A stretch of DNA of 64,000 nt from Aureispira sp. CCB-E (GCF_031326345.1 NZ_CP133671.1:1922001-1986000); one strand, 5' to 3'. Shown: positions 50,049-59,520, counted from the first letter of the stretch. The notes: generated from the sequence alone by a model not told the origin. Translations and numbers: made by a program.

Positions 50049-51743
50049 ATGCCAGTTAACAGAAATGCGCTTATTCGTTATAAAACAATTGATAAATGCC
50101 TCCAAAATCGCTATAGAAAGTGGACATTGGATGATTTGATAGAGGCTTGCTCGGATGCTTTGTACGAATACGAAGGAATTGACAAGGGGGTTAGTAAGAG
50201 AACTGTTCAAGGAGATATTCAAATAATGCGCAGCGACAAACTAGGGTATAATGCTCCTATTATTGTTGTTGATAAGCGTTATTACACCTATGAAGAACCC
50301 ACTTATAGTATCACCAACATTCCGTTAACAGATCAAGATTTAAGTATGCTGACAGATGCCGTGGCATTTATGAAGCAATTCAAAGGGTTCTCTCATTTTA
50401 AAGAGTTGGATGGTATGGTTCAGAAGCTAGAAGACCACATCTATTCTCAAAAAACAGCGACCAAACCTGTTATTGATTTTGAAAAAAATGACAACCTAAA
50501 AGGTTTGGAGTATTTGGATACCTTGTATCAAGCTATTATCAAAAAACAAGTGCTCAAAATAACGTATCAATCGTTTAAAGCTAGAAAAGCAAATCGGTTT
50601 GAGTTCCATCCTTATTTGCTAAAAGAGTTTAGAAATCGTTGGTTTTTGATCGGTGTTAGAGAAGGAACAGTAGGGATTATGAATTTGGCTTTGGATAGAA
50701 TAGAGGGGATTGAACCAAGTGAATTGTGGTTTAAGGAGGAAGAAGGGTTTGATGCAGAAATTTATTTTAAAAATGCAATTGGGGTTTCTGTTAGCCCGAC
50801 GGCCAAAGTAGAGGAAGTGCTTTTGTATGTTAATTATCAGCATGCTCCTTATGTGTTGACAAAGCCCTTGCATCATTCTCAAGAATTGATAGAAAAAGAC
50901 CACTATGGAATTACGATTGCATTGCAAGTGCAGCATAATTTTGAACTAGAAAAAGCTATTCTAGGTTTTGGAGAAGGTGTAAAAGTTTTAGCTCCCGAAA
51001 AGTTGCGACGAAAAATAAAAGAGCGCATCAATGCCAATATTGATCTGTATAATACAGAAATTACAGAGCGTGGTTTGCGAGCAGCAGGGCAAAAATTAAA
51101 ACACAAAGGATACGCTGTTTTAAATCATTTGTATAGCCAACGAGAAATTAAGCAATTGGGGAGTTTACTGCATAAAAAAATAGGAGAAGATTTAAAAAAT
51201 GGAAGCGGCGTTTTTCGGCAATTGCTTCTAGAGCACCCCACTTTAATTAAGGTGATTATGAATCGAAATCTAACTCGGTTAATCAAGCACATAGACCCCA
51301 ATGCTTTCTTGGTAAAAGCCACTTTCTTTAGCAAAGCACCTAACCAATTACCGCATCAAGCGTGGCATCAAATGAACAATTTAAGTATTGATACTTTGTC
51401 AAAGTCCATTGATGTCTCAAAGACCATTTCTGATGATTGGGTTGGTCGTGTGTTTTGTGTGCGGATTCATTTGGATGATGTTAAGGAAGACAATGCACAA
51501 CAACTGGTTTTGGCAGGTTCTCATAAGAAACGGTTCACAAAAGAAGAGATTGATTTGTTGAGCAACAACAGCAACCCTTATACCTTAGATTTGTATAGTG
51601 GAACAGCCTTGGTAACAAGTGCTTTGTTGTTGACGCGTTTTTCAATAGCTTCGGCTCCCAAACGACGTCGAGTCTTACATTTAGAATTTAGCTCAAAGCA
51701 CTTGCCCAATGAGTTGCAATGGACGGAACAAATGAAGTTTTGA
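50049..51743 (+). CDS. WYL-domain regulator fused to a degenerate phytanoyl-CoA-dioxygenase-like domain
   Basis: 564 residues. N-terminal winged-helix DNA-binding part (1-75, VSKRTVQGDIQIMRSDKL), a WYL domain (about 155-235; core Trp198-Phe199-Leu200 in RNRWFLIGVREG) and its C-terminal extension (to about 345). Residues about 360-560 resemble a PhyH-type 2OG-Fe(II) oxygenase: RIHLDDVKEDNAQQLVLAGSHKK with His492, and RRRVLHLEFS. The first iron motif, normally HxD in WHQD, reads His440-Gln-Met442, so the Asp ligand is lost and catalysis is doubtful. WYL domains often sense nucleic-acid-type ligands. Divergent from the ankyrin operon, so it is a likely regulator of the shared operators (inference). 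Confidence 0.82.
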   Translation: MPVNRNALIRYKTIDKCLQNRYRKWTLDDLIEACSDALYEYEGIDKGVSKRTVQGDIQIMRSDKLGYNAPIIVVDKRYYTYEEPTYSITNIPLTDQDLSMLTDAVAFMKQFKGFSHFKELDGMVQKLEDHIYSQKTATKPVIDFEKNDNLKGLEYLDTLYQAIIKKQVLKITYQSFKARKANRFEFHPYLLKEFRNRWFLIGVREGTVGIMNLALDRIEGIEPSELWFKEEEGFDAEIYFKNAIGVSVSPTAKVEEVLLYVNYQHAPYVLTKPLHHSQELIEKDHYGITIALQVQHNFELEKAILGFGEGVKVLAPEKLRRKIKERINANIDLYNTEITERGLRAAGQKLKHKGYAVLNHLYSQREIKQLGSLLHKKIGEDLKNGSGVFRQLLLEHPTLIKVIMNRNLTRLIKHIDPNAFLVKATFFSKAPNQLPHQAWHQMNNLSIDTLSKSIDVSKTISDDWVGRVFCVRIHLDDVKEDNAQQLVLAGSHKKRFTKEEIDLLSNNSNPYTLDLYSGTALVTSALLLTRFSIASAPKRRRVLHLEFSSKHLPNELQWTEQMKF

Positions 51744-51755
51744 TAGCCTTCTTTG

Positions 51756-52439
51756 TTAGCTTCTTTCTCTGCGAACTTTTATTGTTTTGTTTTGTCTACG
51801 CAATTCTGAAATTTGTGCTTGGATACGTTTTATTTGAACATCTAATTCTCGAATTTCTAATTTTGTAGCAATACGACCTCTTTCTTTTTGAGTTCGAAGA
51901 AGATTACTTCTTTGTATCTTTATAGCAGTCAATTCATTATTGAGTTCCAAATAACGATTTACTTTTTCCTCACTCAGATAAGGCACTTCAGCTTTTAAAG
52001 CTGCTTCAGACTTTTTTATAACGGTTTTTTTTGCCAATCTTTTTTTCTCAGTAAGCATATAGATAAGGAATATTATCAAAAATACTAAGAAACATCCCAA
52101 GGCAATCAACATACTAAATAAAGCAATAGCTTTTTCTATTCCTGTGAGCACTAAAGCTAGAATTAAAAAGAAAGTCAATGTACTAGAAGTAGCAATTAGA
52201 TTAAACAATAAACCAACTTTAATCCAATCTCGATTGGGATTTTTTTTCGTTTTGTTTGGCTTTTTGAATCGTTTTTTGACTTGTTGCTTTTTTTTCTTTT
52301 TGGCTTTTCTTTTTTCGACAGGGGGAGCTGTTGTAGCGTTGTTTATTTCTACATACTCAACAGAAGCTAAAAGGGTAGGTTGAGCAGGTATTATGCTTGT
52401 ATAGAATGATAGGGTGAAAATTAGAATTAAATATCTCAT
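51756..52439 (-). CDS. membrane protein with Lys-rich linker and coiled coil
   Basis: 227 residues, not recognised. Signal peptide (to about residue 20), a very basic segment (KRKAKKKKKQQVKKRFKKPNKTKK), two membrane helices (about 75-130) and a C-terminal coiled coil (about 150-225, Glu/Leu/Arg rich). It ends 12 bases from the convergent WYL gene. Similar basic Bacteroidota membrane proteins exist without known function. Confidence 0.65.
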   Translation of the reverse strand: MRYLILIFTLSFYTSIIPAQPTLLASVEYVEINNATTAPPVEKRKAKKKKKQQVKKRFKKPNKTKKNPNRDWIKVGLLFNLIATSSTLTFFLILALVLTGIEKAIALFSMLIALGCFLVFLIIFLIYMLTEKKRLAKKTVIKKSEAALKAEVPYLSEEKVNRYLELNNELTAIKIQRSNLLRTQKERGRIATKLEIRELDVQIKRIQAQISELRRQNKTIKVRRERS

Positions 52440-52656
52440 GTTGATGGATAAAAATTTTGTGGGAAATTGGTTCTTGTTTGCTATTTTATTTAAAATGTTT
52501 GCAAGTTCAAATATAAAAGTTCCTTATAAATGAAACAATGTAAAAAAAAAGATTTGTGATAAAAAAAGATACGTTAGTGAATCGTATTTCTTTTTTTGTT
52601 GTGTTTGTATGTGTTTGTAAAATAGCTGAATGTATTGTTTTTTGCCATTTGAACCA

Positions 52657-52685
52657 TAAAAAAAGACTACCTAAAAAGGCAGCCT
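52657..52685 (-). terminator. Rho-independent terminator of yceI-like gene
   Basis: On the minus strand AGGCTGCCT pairs with AGGTAGTCT using two G-U wobbles, then TTTTTTTA. Confidence 0.65.
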
Positions 52686-52712
52686 TTTAAAACAAAAGTA
52701 TCTCATTAGTTC

Positions 52713-53297
52713 CTATTTTTGTTGGATGAATTCTACCTTTATGTTTAACTCCACTTCTTCTCCAACAGTCCAGCCACCATGCTCTGTTTTGGCATTCCAA
52801 GCAACTCCATATTGGATTCTATTAACGGTCGCTTTGGCAGAAAAACCAGCTCTTGTGTTGCCATAAGCATCTTTGATAACACCCCCATGTTTCACCTCAA
52901 AAGTAACGTCTTTGGTGACGCCACGCATGGTTAATTTTCCTTTTAGTTCATATTTCCCATTTCCTTTTTTCTTAAAAGAAGTACTTTCAAACGTTATTTT
53001 AGGATGCTTTTCAGCATAGAAAAAATCTTCTGCATTCAGATGTTGATCTCTTGATGTATTGCCTGTATTAATACTACTTACATCGGCTGAAAAACTAATT
53101 TGGGCATCAGAAAAATCTTCTTTAGAGCTTTTTAAGGTACCGTCAAATTTTGTGAATTCTCCATCTACTTCTGAAATAGTTAAATGACTAACGGAAAAAC
53201 CTAATTTGGAATGGCTGGGATCGACTTTCCAAGTAGTTTGTGCTTGGATAGAAAAGCTTAGAACAAGGAAAAGAACTAGATTGATTGCATTTTTCAT
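52713..53297 (-). CDS. YceI family protein
   Basis: 194 residues with signal peptide (SIQAQ). The lipocalin-like YceI domain fills the rest: TTWKVDPSHSKLGFSVSHL at the start, the RDQHLNAEDFFYAEKHPKITFES block, and GKLTMRGVTKDVTFEV. YceI proteins bind isoprenoid-like ligands in the periplasm. Single gene, ATG start. Confidence 0.92.
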   Translation of the reverse strand: MKNAINLVLFLVLSFSIQAQTTWKVDPSHSKLGFSVSHLTISEVDGEFTKFDGTLKSSKEDFSDAQISFSADVSSINTGNTSRDQHLNAEDFFYAEKHPKITFESTSFKKKGNGKYELKGKLTMRGVTKDVTFEVKHGGVIKDAYGNTRAGFSAKATVNRIQYGVAWNAKTEHGGWTVGEEVELNIKVEFIQQK

Positions 53298-53514
53298 GAT
53301 TGTTTATTTTACGTGTTTTTAATCTTTAGTAGCTCGTTGCTTTTTATTTTTTACAAAAAAATCCTAAAGCTTGTTGATGAGCTGTTGTATTTAATACCAC
53401 AAAGAAACACGATCTCAAATTTCTATGCATTCACCTATGTTAACAAACGTAAATTTACTTAAAAATTCGCTCTAAAGGAATACCTACTTTTTTTAGTACC
53501 GATTGAAATGGCTG

Positions 53515-53691
53515 TCACTTTACCCACTCATTCACCCCAATAGCTAAGGCTTCTGTTATCGTTATGGTATTGTTTTCTTGCATTGCCTTCAATGCCCATG
53601 TGACCACTTCTACTTCAAGTTGGTATTCCATCGCAATTTGAAGTGCTTGTTGTACAGCAGCCATTTGTGTTTCCAAATTTTCTTCCATCAT
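53515..53691 (-). CDS. 58-residue protein downstream of a Crp-type regulator
   Basis: A short reading frame of 58 codons starting at tandem ATGs (MMEENLETQMAAVQQALQIA) and ending VNEWVK. It begins 3 bases after the stop of the Crp/Fnr-type gene, so translation is probably coupled. Predicted all-helical and acidic, no signal peptide. Not recognised. Confidence 0.6.
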   Translation of the reverse strand: MMEENLETQMAAVQQALQIAMEYQLEVEVVTWALKAMQENNTITITEALAIGVNEWVK

Positions 53692-53694
53692 GGT

Positions 53695-54273
53695 CTATTC
53701 TTTTGATAAGTTTTTACGAATTCTACTCAAAGACTGTGGCTTAATTCCCAAATAAGAGGCAATATAATACTGAGGCACTTGTTGAATAAGGTTTGGGTGT
53801 GTTTGAATTAGTTTTAGATACCGTTCCTCGGCAGTATCTCTATTAATTTGCGCCACTCGTTGTAACAAATGAACATAAGCATTCTGTACCAATAAGCGAA
53901 AGAATCGTTCGATATGAGGGAATTGATTACAAGCTTTGTCGTGATTTTCTTTGCTGATTAACAATACATTTGTTTCAAATAACGCCTGAACAGTATGCAA
54001 AGCGCCTTGTTGAGAAAAAAAGCTATAAGGATCGGTTATCCAGTGTTCTTTTAAGGCAATTTGTAGGACGTGTTTTTCTCCTTTATCATCGATACTATAA
54101 GAATACAAACCACCAGAAAGCACAAAAGCTAAATACTTGGCAGTATCTCCTTCTTGAACAAAAAAATCATTCTTGGCTAAAGTTTTGGGTTGCAATAGCT
54201 GTTCAAATTGTTCTACTTCTTGTTGAGAAATAGCAACACTTCTTCTGATATTTTGATAAAGTAAATCAATCAT
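53695..54273 (-). CDS. Crp/Fnr-family transcriptional regulator
   Basis: 192 residues: cyclic-nucleotide-binding barrel (about 25-120, with DFFVQEGDTAKYLAFVLSGG) and a C-terminal helix-turn-helix (IASYLGIKPQSLSRIRKNL). It is the same short type as the gene at 4757-5338 but clearly distinct in sequence. Probably an operon with the 58-residue gene. ATG start. Confidence 0.87.
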   Translation of the reverse strand: MIDLLYQNIRRSVAISQQEVEQFEQLLQPKTLAKNDFFVQEGDTAKYLAFVLSGGLYSYSIDDKGEKHVLQIALKEHWITDPYSFFSQQGALHTVQALFETNVLLISKENHDKACNQFPHIERFFRLLVQNAYVHLLQRVAQINRDTAEERYLKLIQTHPNLIQQVPQYYIASYLGIKPQSLSRIRKNLSKE

Positions 54274-54458
54274 GACAAAACGTCCTTAGATATTGTCTAG
54301 TAAAATAAGGTGCGAAAAGATCGATAAGATAACTTGTTTTTAGGATATTTTCAATTCCATCTTTTGATAAATTACTAATGGAGTACTTAGTTTTACTTTT
54401 ATAGACAGTGCTTAGAAATTAACTTGAATAATGTCCAATAGTCTGACTAAAAAAGTAT

Positions 54459-54466
54459 TACTTTTG
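54459..54466 (+). promoter_or_regulatory. candidate -7 box of the radical SAM gene
   Basis: TACTTTTG fits TAnnTTTG exactly and lies only 18 bases before the TTG start at 54484, which argues against a start further upstream. No -33 TTG at the normal distance. Confidence 0.4.
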
Positions 54467-54483
54467 CAAAAAAACATTGCACC

Positions 54484-56685
54484 TTGAAGACAAAAGTACT
54501 ACTCATAACACCACCTTTTACACAGTTAAATACGCCCTATCCAGCAACGGCCTATTTAAAAGGATTCTTAAACACCCAAAACATTGTTTCCAATCAAGCC
54601 GATTTGGGAATAGAGACTATATTACAGCTATTTACGCCTCAAGGTCTAACCACAATTTTTGAAATTATAGAAGAAAACTTTGAGTGGGCAGATTTATCGG
54701 CCAATGGTCAACGTATTGTCCACTTACAAGAAAGTTATATAGAGACTATTGCCCCAACTGTTGCGTTTTTGCAACATCAAAACCCTACCTTAGCACATCA
54801 TATTTGTAGCCGAACCTTCTTGCCAGAAGCCAGTCGCTTTCAAAGTTTAAATGACTTAGAATGGGCATTTGGAACAATGGGGATACAAGATAAAGCACGT
54901 CATTTTGCGACCTTATACTTAGAAGATATAGGAGATTTAATCAAAGAGTGCATTGATCCTTACTTTGGATTTAGCCGCTATGCAGAGCGTTTGGGACGAA
55001 CGGCAACTCATTTTGACCCGTTGCACGAAGCACTGCAAGAGGAGAATAGCCTTATTTCAGATATTTTAATTCAATTGCTAGAGCATAAGATAGAAGATTA
55101 CAACCCTTCTGTCGTTTGTTTGTCGGTACCTTTTCCTGGAAATCTCTTTGCAGCACTAAAATGTGGTCAGTATTTAAAAGCGAATCACCCTAATATTACC
55201 GTAGTTTTAGGAGGAGGATATGCCAACACCGAATTGCGTTCTTTGTCAGATGAGCGTTTGTTTGACTACTTGGATTATGTGTCTTTAGATGATGGAGAGG
55301 CTCCCTTGTTGTTTTTATTAGAACACTTGGATGGTCAGCGTCCTGCTAGTGAACTTAAACGTGTTTTTGCTAGGGTAGGAGGTGTTGTTTCTTATTATAA
55401 TAATGCCATAGAGAAAGATGTTGCTCAGCGAGAAGTTGGCACTCCAGATTATAGTGACTTGCTGTTGGATGAGTATTTATCGGTTATAGAAATTGTCAAT
55501 CCAATGCATCGTTTGTGGAGTGATGGTCGTTGGAATAAATTGACATTGGCTCATGGTTGTTATTGGGGGAAGTGCTCCTTTTGCGATATTTCTTTAGATT
55601 ACATTCAACGTTACGAGCCTGTTAATGCGACTATCCTTTGTGATCGAATTGAAACTATTATAGAGCAAACAGGGCAAAATGGCTTTCATTTTGTAGACGA
55701 AGCGGCTCCTCCTGCCTTGATGCGAGACTTAGCTCTAGAAATTATTAGAAGAAAGTTGACGGTTGTTTGGTGGACGAATATTCGTTTTGAGAAGAGTTTT
55801 ACCTACGATTTGTGCCAGTTGTTAAAAGCATCGGGATGTATTGCTGTATCAGGAGGGTTAGAAGTCGCCTCTGATCGCTTATTGGCATTGATGGAAAAAG
55901 GGGTAACAGTTGCACAAGTAGCTCGTGTTTGTGATGCTTTTACACAGGCAGGGATTATGGTACACGCTTACTTGATGTATGGATTTCCGACCCAAACAGA
56001 GCAAGAAACAATCGATGCTTTGGAAATGGTTCGCCAATTGTTTGAGCAAGGTGTGGTACAATCTGGTTTTTGGCACCGATTTGCAATGACCGCACATAGT
56101 CCAGTTGGATTGGTGCCCGATAAATATATGGTGACACGGATGGGACCAGATTTTGGAGGCTTTGCGGATAATGATTTGTATCACGAAGACTTGACAGGAG
56201 CAGAGCACGAATTGTTTTCGCAAGGATTAAAAACGGCTTTGTTTAATTATATGCACGGCAATGCCTTTGATGTTGATTTAGCTGATTGGTTTGATTTTGA
56301 AACTCCCGCTACAAGTATTGTGTCAGACTATATTTACAAGGCATTAGATCAACCCTTAAAAATGCCTCGTTCAAATGCTATGATATTTTGGTTAGGCGGG
56401 CGTCCTATTTTTTCCTTCTTTGAAGAGGAAACAGAAGACGGAGTGGAGGAACTGGCAGCATTGCATTTTCATAACAAACAGAACGATTGGGTGATGGAGC
56501 TATCCGTAGAAATGGCAGAGTGGTTGTCTGAAATGTTGGTAGCACTAGAAATCGATAACACGTCTACTTGGACATTTAAAGAGGTAAAAGAAAATTTTGA
56601 AGCAACAGGAATGGGAACAATGCAGGAGCTAATAAATTCAGATATTTGGGAGCAGTTGAGTTTAAACGGATTGTTAATTTGTTAG
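54484..56685 (+). CDS. B12-binding-domain radical SAM protein
   Basis: 733 residues. N-terminal part begins VLLITPPFTQLNTPYPATAYL and includes a cobalamin-binding-like Rossmann fold (about 195-290, VVCLSVPFPGNLFAAL and VVLGGGYANTE). The radical SAM cluster motif is Cys359, Cys364, Cys367 (CX4CX2C in HGCYWGKCSFCD) rather than CX3CX2C. Downstream VSGGLEVASDRLLALMEKGVT and YLMYGFPTQTEQETIDAL are typical of the family. Likely an Fe-S enzyme of methylation or rearrangement chemistry; substrate unknown. TTG start at 54484. Confidence 0.85.
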   Translation: MKTKVLLITPPFTQLNTPYPATAYLKGFLNTQNIVSNQADLGIETILQLFTPQGLTTIFEIIEENFEWADLSANGQRIVHLQESYIETIAPTVAFLQHQNPTLAHHICSRTFLPEASRFQSLNDLEWAFGTMGIQDKARHFATLYLEDIGDLIKECIDPYFGFSRYAERLGRTATHFDPLHEALQEENSLISDILIQLLEHKIEDYNPSVVCLSVPFPGNLFAALKCGQYLKANHPNITVVLGGGYANTELRSLSDERLFDYLDYVSLDDGEAPLLFLLEHLDGQRPASELKRVFARVGGVVSYYNNAIEKDVAQREVGTPDYSDLLLDEYLSVIEIVNPMHRLWSDGRWNKLTLAHGCYWGKCSFCDISLDYIQRYEPVNATILCDRIETIIEQTGQNGFHFVDEAAPPALMRDLALEIIRRKLTVVWWTNIRFEKSFTYDLCQLLKASGCIAVSGGLEVASDRLLALMEKGVTVAQVARVCDAFTQAGIMVHAYLMYGFPTQTEQETIDALEMVRQLFEQGVVQSGFWHRFAMTAHSPVGLVPDKYMVTRMGPDFGGFADNDLYHEDLTGAEHELFSQGLKTALFNYMHGNAFDVDLADWFDFETPATSIVSDYIYKALDQPLKMPRSNAMIFWLGGRPIFSFFEEETEDGVEELAALHFHNKQNDWVMELSVEMAEWLSEMLVALEIDNTSTWTFKEVKENFEATGMGTMQELINSDIWEQLSLNGLLIC

Positions 56686-56697
56686 GTATATTATTAA

Positions 56698-56790
56698 TAA
56701 TACTCCGTTGATTTTTTTTGGCTTACAGTATGAGTGCTTCGCAGTTGATTATCAGACTTTTTTAGTATAAAGGTTGATAAGTTAGTTACT
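56698..56790 (+). repeat. MITE-family copy with lost right end
   Basis: TAATACTCCGTTGATTTTTT at the left, then GTTGATTATCAGACTTTTTT in the middle as in the 20068 element; no right terminal repeat found. Confidence 0.5.
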
Positions 56791-56873
56791 TCTAATTGGT
56801 AGCTATTTCTGAGCGATTACTTAGTTTTTGCCGAAAAAAAAGAATTAAAAAACATACACTTAAAAACAAAATT

Positions 56874-58331
56874 ATGAAAATTCAAGATTTACAGCCCAAG
56901 GCACTTTGGAAAAATTTTGCAAACTTAAATGCGGTTCCTCGTCCTTCTAAAAAAGAGGAACGTGTCATTGCTTTTGCAAAAAAGTTTGGGGAAGATTTGG
57001 GATTACCAACGCATGTTGATGAAGTAGGGAATGTTATTATCAAGAAACCAGCTACGGAGGGAATGGAAAATCGAACGACTGTTGTCCTTCAAAGCCATTT
57101 AGATATGGTACATCAAAAAAATGCCGATACGGATTTTGATTTTGATAAAGAGGGAATTAAGATGTTGATAGATGGTGATTGGGTAAAAGCAGACGGAACA
57201 ACATTAGGTGCTGATAATGGTATTGGTGTGGCTGCAATTATGGCTTTGCTAGAATCGACAGACATTGCACACCCACCACTAGAAGCATTGTTTACAATTG
57301 ATGAAGAAACAGGGATGACAGGAGCAATGGGCTTAGTTGGAGGTTTGTTGGATGCTAAAATTATGTTGAATTTAGATACAGAAGACGACGATGAGTTGAC
57401 AATTGGCTGTGCTGGTGGAGTGGATGTAACAGCTAAAGGGACATATGAAGTAGAAAAAACACCTGAAAATTATAAAGGCTATAAGCTAGCAATTAAGGGC
57501 TTGTCAGGAGGACATTCGGGGATGGATATACACAGAGGTTTAGGAAATGCGAACAAATTGATGAATCGTTTGTTGTATAATTTAAATAAGGTTGCGAACA
57601 TAAGAATTGCTTCTATAGACGGAGGTAGTTTGCGCAATGCTATCCCTCGAGAATCTTTTGCTGCCATTGCTGTTGAAACTACTGATAGTCAGCATTTGTC
57701 TACTTTTGTAGAAAAATGGCAAGCAATTCTTGAAAATGAATATAAGGCAACAGATCCTGACCTAAAACTTATCTTAGAACCTTGTGATGTTCCTAGTGTT
57801 GTATGTTCTAAAACATTTCAGAAACAATTTTTAGCAGCCGTTTATGCCTGCCCTTGTGGAATTTATAGAATGAGTCCAGAAATTTCAGATCTAGTACAAA
57901 CTTCTAATAATCTTGCTCGTGTATTGCTAAAAGACGGTGCGTATCAAGTACTTTGCTTGACGAGAGGTTCGGTAGATACGGAGAAACAAGACGAAGCAGA
58001 TGCAATTGTGAACACGTTTGAATTGATTGGTGCAGTGGTAACATTAAGTGGAGCTTATCCAGGATGGGCACCCAATCCCAATGCAGATATTATCAAAATT
58101 ATGAGCAATTTGTATCAAGAAATGTATCAAGAAACACCACATGTATACGCTTGTCATGCTGGTTTGGAATGTGGTATTTTGGGAACGAATTACCCTGATA
58201 TGGAAATGATTTCATTTGGCCCTAATATTCGTGGGGCGCATTCTCCAGATGAAAAAGTACAAATTAGCTCTGTACAAAAGTTTTGGGATTATTTGTTGGC
58301 AACCTTAAAAAGAATACCTGAAGCCTCTTAA
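56874..58331 (+). CDS. pepD: aminoacyl-histidine dipeptidase (M20 family)
   Basis: 485 residues from ATG 56874, the usual PepD length; an upstream in-frame start would add 26 non-conserved residues. Metal and catalytic motifs: QSHLDMVHQ, TLGADNGIGVA, IDEETGMTGA, NLDTEDDDEL, GGHSGMDIH and, at the end, IRGAHSPDE. A two-zinc cytosolic peptidase that cleaves Xaa-His dipeptides such as carnosine. Single gene. Confidence 0.93.
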   Translation: MKIQDLQPKALWKNFANLNAVPRPSKKEERVIAFAKKFGEDLGLPTHVDEVGNVIIKKPATEGMENRTTVVLQSHLDMVHQKNADTDFDFDKEGIKMLIDGDWVKADGTTLGADNGIGVAAIMALLESTDIAHPPLEALFTIDEETGMTGAMGLVGGLLDAKIMLNLDTEDDDELTIGCAGGVDVTAKGTYEVEKTPENYKGYKLAIKGLSGGHSGMDIHRGLGNANKLMNRLLYNLNKVANIRIASIDGGSLRNAIPRESFAAIAVETTDSQHLSTFVEKWQAILENEYKATDPDLKLILEPCDVPSVVCSKTFQKQFLAAVYACPCGIYRMSPEISDLVQTSNNLARVLLKDGAYQVLCLTRGSVDTEKQDEADAIVNTFELIGAVVTLSGAYPGWAPNPNADIIKIMSNLYQEMYQETPHVYACHAGLECGILGTNYPDMEMISFGPNIRGAHSPDEKVQISSVQKFWDYLLATLKRIPEAS

Positions 58332-58415
58332 GAATTACTATTATTTGCTGCAATTTGGAAATAATTGTAATGGTTTATTTTTAAAAATTCAGATTGCAAC
58401 TCAATAATAAAATTA

Positions 58416-59426
58416 ATGCTACATTCTAATACAAATTTATTAATAAACTATTTAAAAACAGATGCACCTAACTATGCAATAGTATCTAGTTATGTATACA
58501 CCATACGCAGATTAGGAACACAAGAAGATGTTTCCACTTTAATGGAATATTACCATCAAAACCCAACAACGAATCATGTGGGGTATATTCTAACCTTATT
58601 ATATGATTTTGGGACATTGTCTGATGCAAAAGAACTGTGGAAACACTCCTTCAAAAATGGGGTGCTAAAATCAGGTCATCCAGAGGAAGTGTTACATATT
58701 TTAGGATACCTTGGCTTGGAAGAAAGTCGAGATGTTTTGCTTCGCTACGCTTTAAATTCAAATGACCATAGTTTGAACCAAAATGCGGTTCTCGGTCTTA
58801 TTCATTTAGATTGTAGCAACCACCAAAGCGAGTTAAACAAAGAAATAGAAGGTTGTTATGGCAAAAGTCTTTTTTCTGAATTTTCTCCTTCGTTAGTTTG
58901 TAAGGTGAGCGACCAGTACGATATCTTATCTCATTTTTATAAACTGGGAAGTAGCATCGTTTCTACAGATTGTAATGGTGGTATTGTATTGGCTTTTTCT
59001 TTGTGTGGAGATACAGGAAAAGATTTCTTTTGGAGGGTGCTATGGGATGAAAACTGGGAATGCTTGGGAGGTGGAACAGGGACAGATTATTGGACGTATA
59101 TTGCCATGCAAAATTTGGGGATTAGCTTCTTAGATTTGTATAATATTATTCGAGAAACGAAAACTAAAGGTGCTTTGGAATATCGTTTAAAAGTCTTCAA
59201 GAGTTTGATACGATATCGCATCATAGATGCCCCTCATCCAATACAGTTTATAAAAACGAGTCGAGTTTCTTTTTTAGACCTGTATAAGATTCTGTATGGC
59301 TGGGTTGATAAGTATATTTCTGATAATATTATGGATTTGGCGAGAAAAGTAAACTTAGACAGCGATTTTTATCAGCTAAAAATTTTGTTAGAATTTAAAG
59401 TACGAGAAGAGATGTTTTACTCTTAA
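58416..59426 (+). CDS. protein of unknown function, helical repeat-like
   Basis: 336 residues, no signal peptide. The first 140 residues look like short HEAT-type helical pairs (IRRLGTQEDVSTLMEYYHQNP, HILGYLGLEESRDVLLRYALNSND). The remainder (SEFSPSLVCKVSDQYDIL..., ENWECLGGGTGTDYW) is not recognised. Cytoplasmic. Begins 85 bases after pepD; ends with a strong terminator. Confidence 0.6.
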   Translation: MLHSNTNLLINYLKTDAPNYAIVSSYVYTIRRLGTQEDVSTLMEYYHQNPTTNHVGYILTLLYDFGTLSDAKELWKHSFKNGVLKSGHPEEVLHILGYLGLEESRDVLLRYALNSNDHSLNQNAVLGLIHLDCSNHQSELNKEIEGCYGKSLFSEFSPSLVCKVSDQYDILSHFYKLGSSIVSTDCNGGIVLAFSLCGDTGKDFFWRVLWDENWECLGGGTGTDYWTYIAMQNLGISFLDLYNIIRETKTKGALEYRLKVFKSLIRYRIIDAPHPIQFIKTSRVSFLDLYKILYGWVDKYISDNIMDLARKVNLDSDFYQLKILLEFKVREEMFYS

Positions 59427-59475
59427 AGATATGTTGGAAGGTACTGTTAGAAAAAAAGCATTGCTATAAAAAATG

Positions 59476-59514
59476 CAGAATGCTCTATCGTTTGGATAGA
59501 GCATTCTGTGTTTT
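59476..59514 (+). terminator. Rho-independent terminator
   Basis: CAGAATGCTCTATC pairs perfectly with GATAGAGCATTCTG, then TGTTTT. Confidence 0.8.
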
Positions 59515-59520
59515 AGGAAG

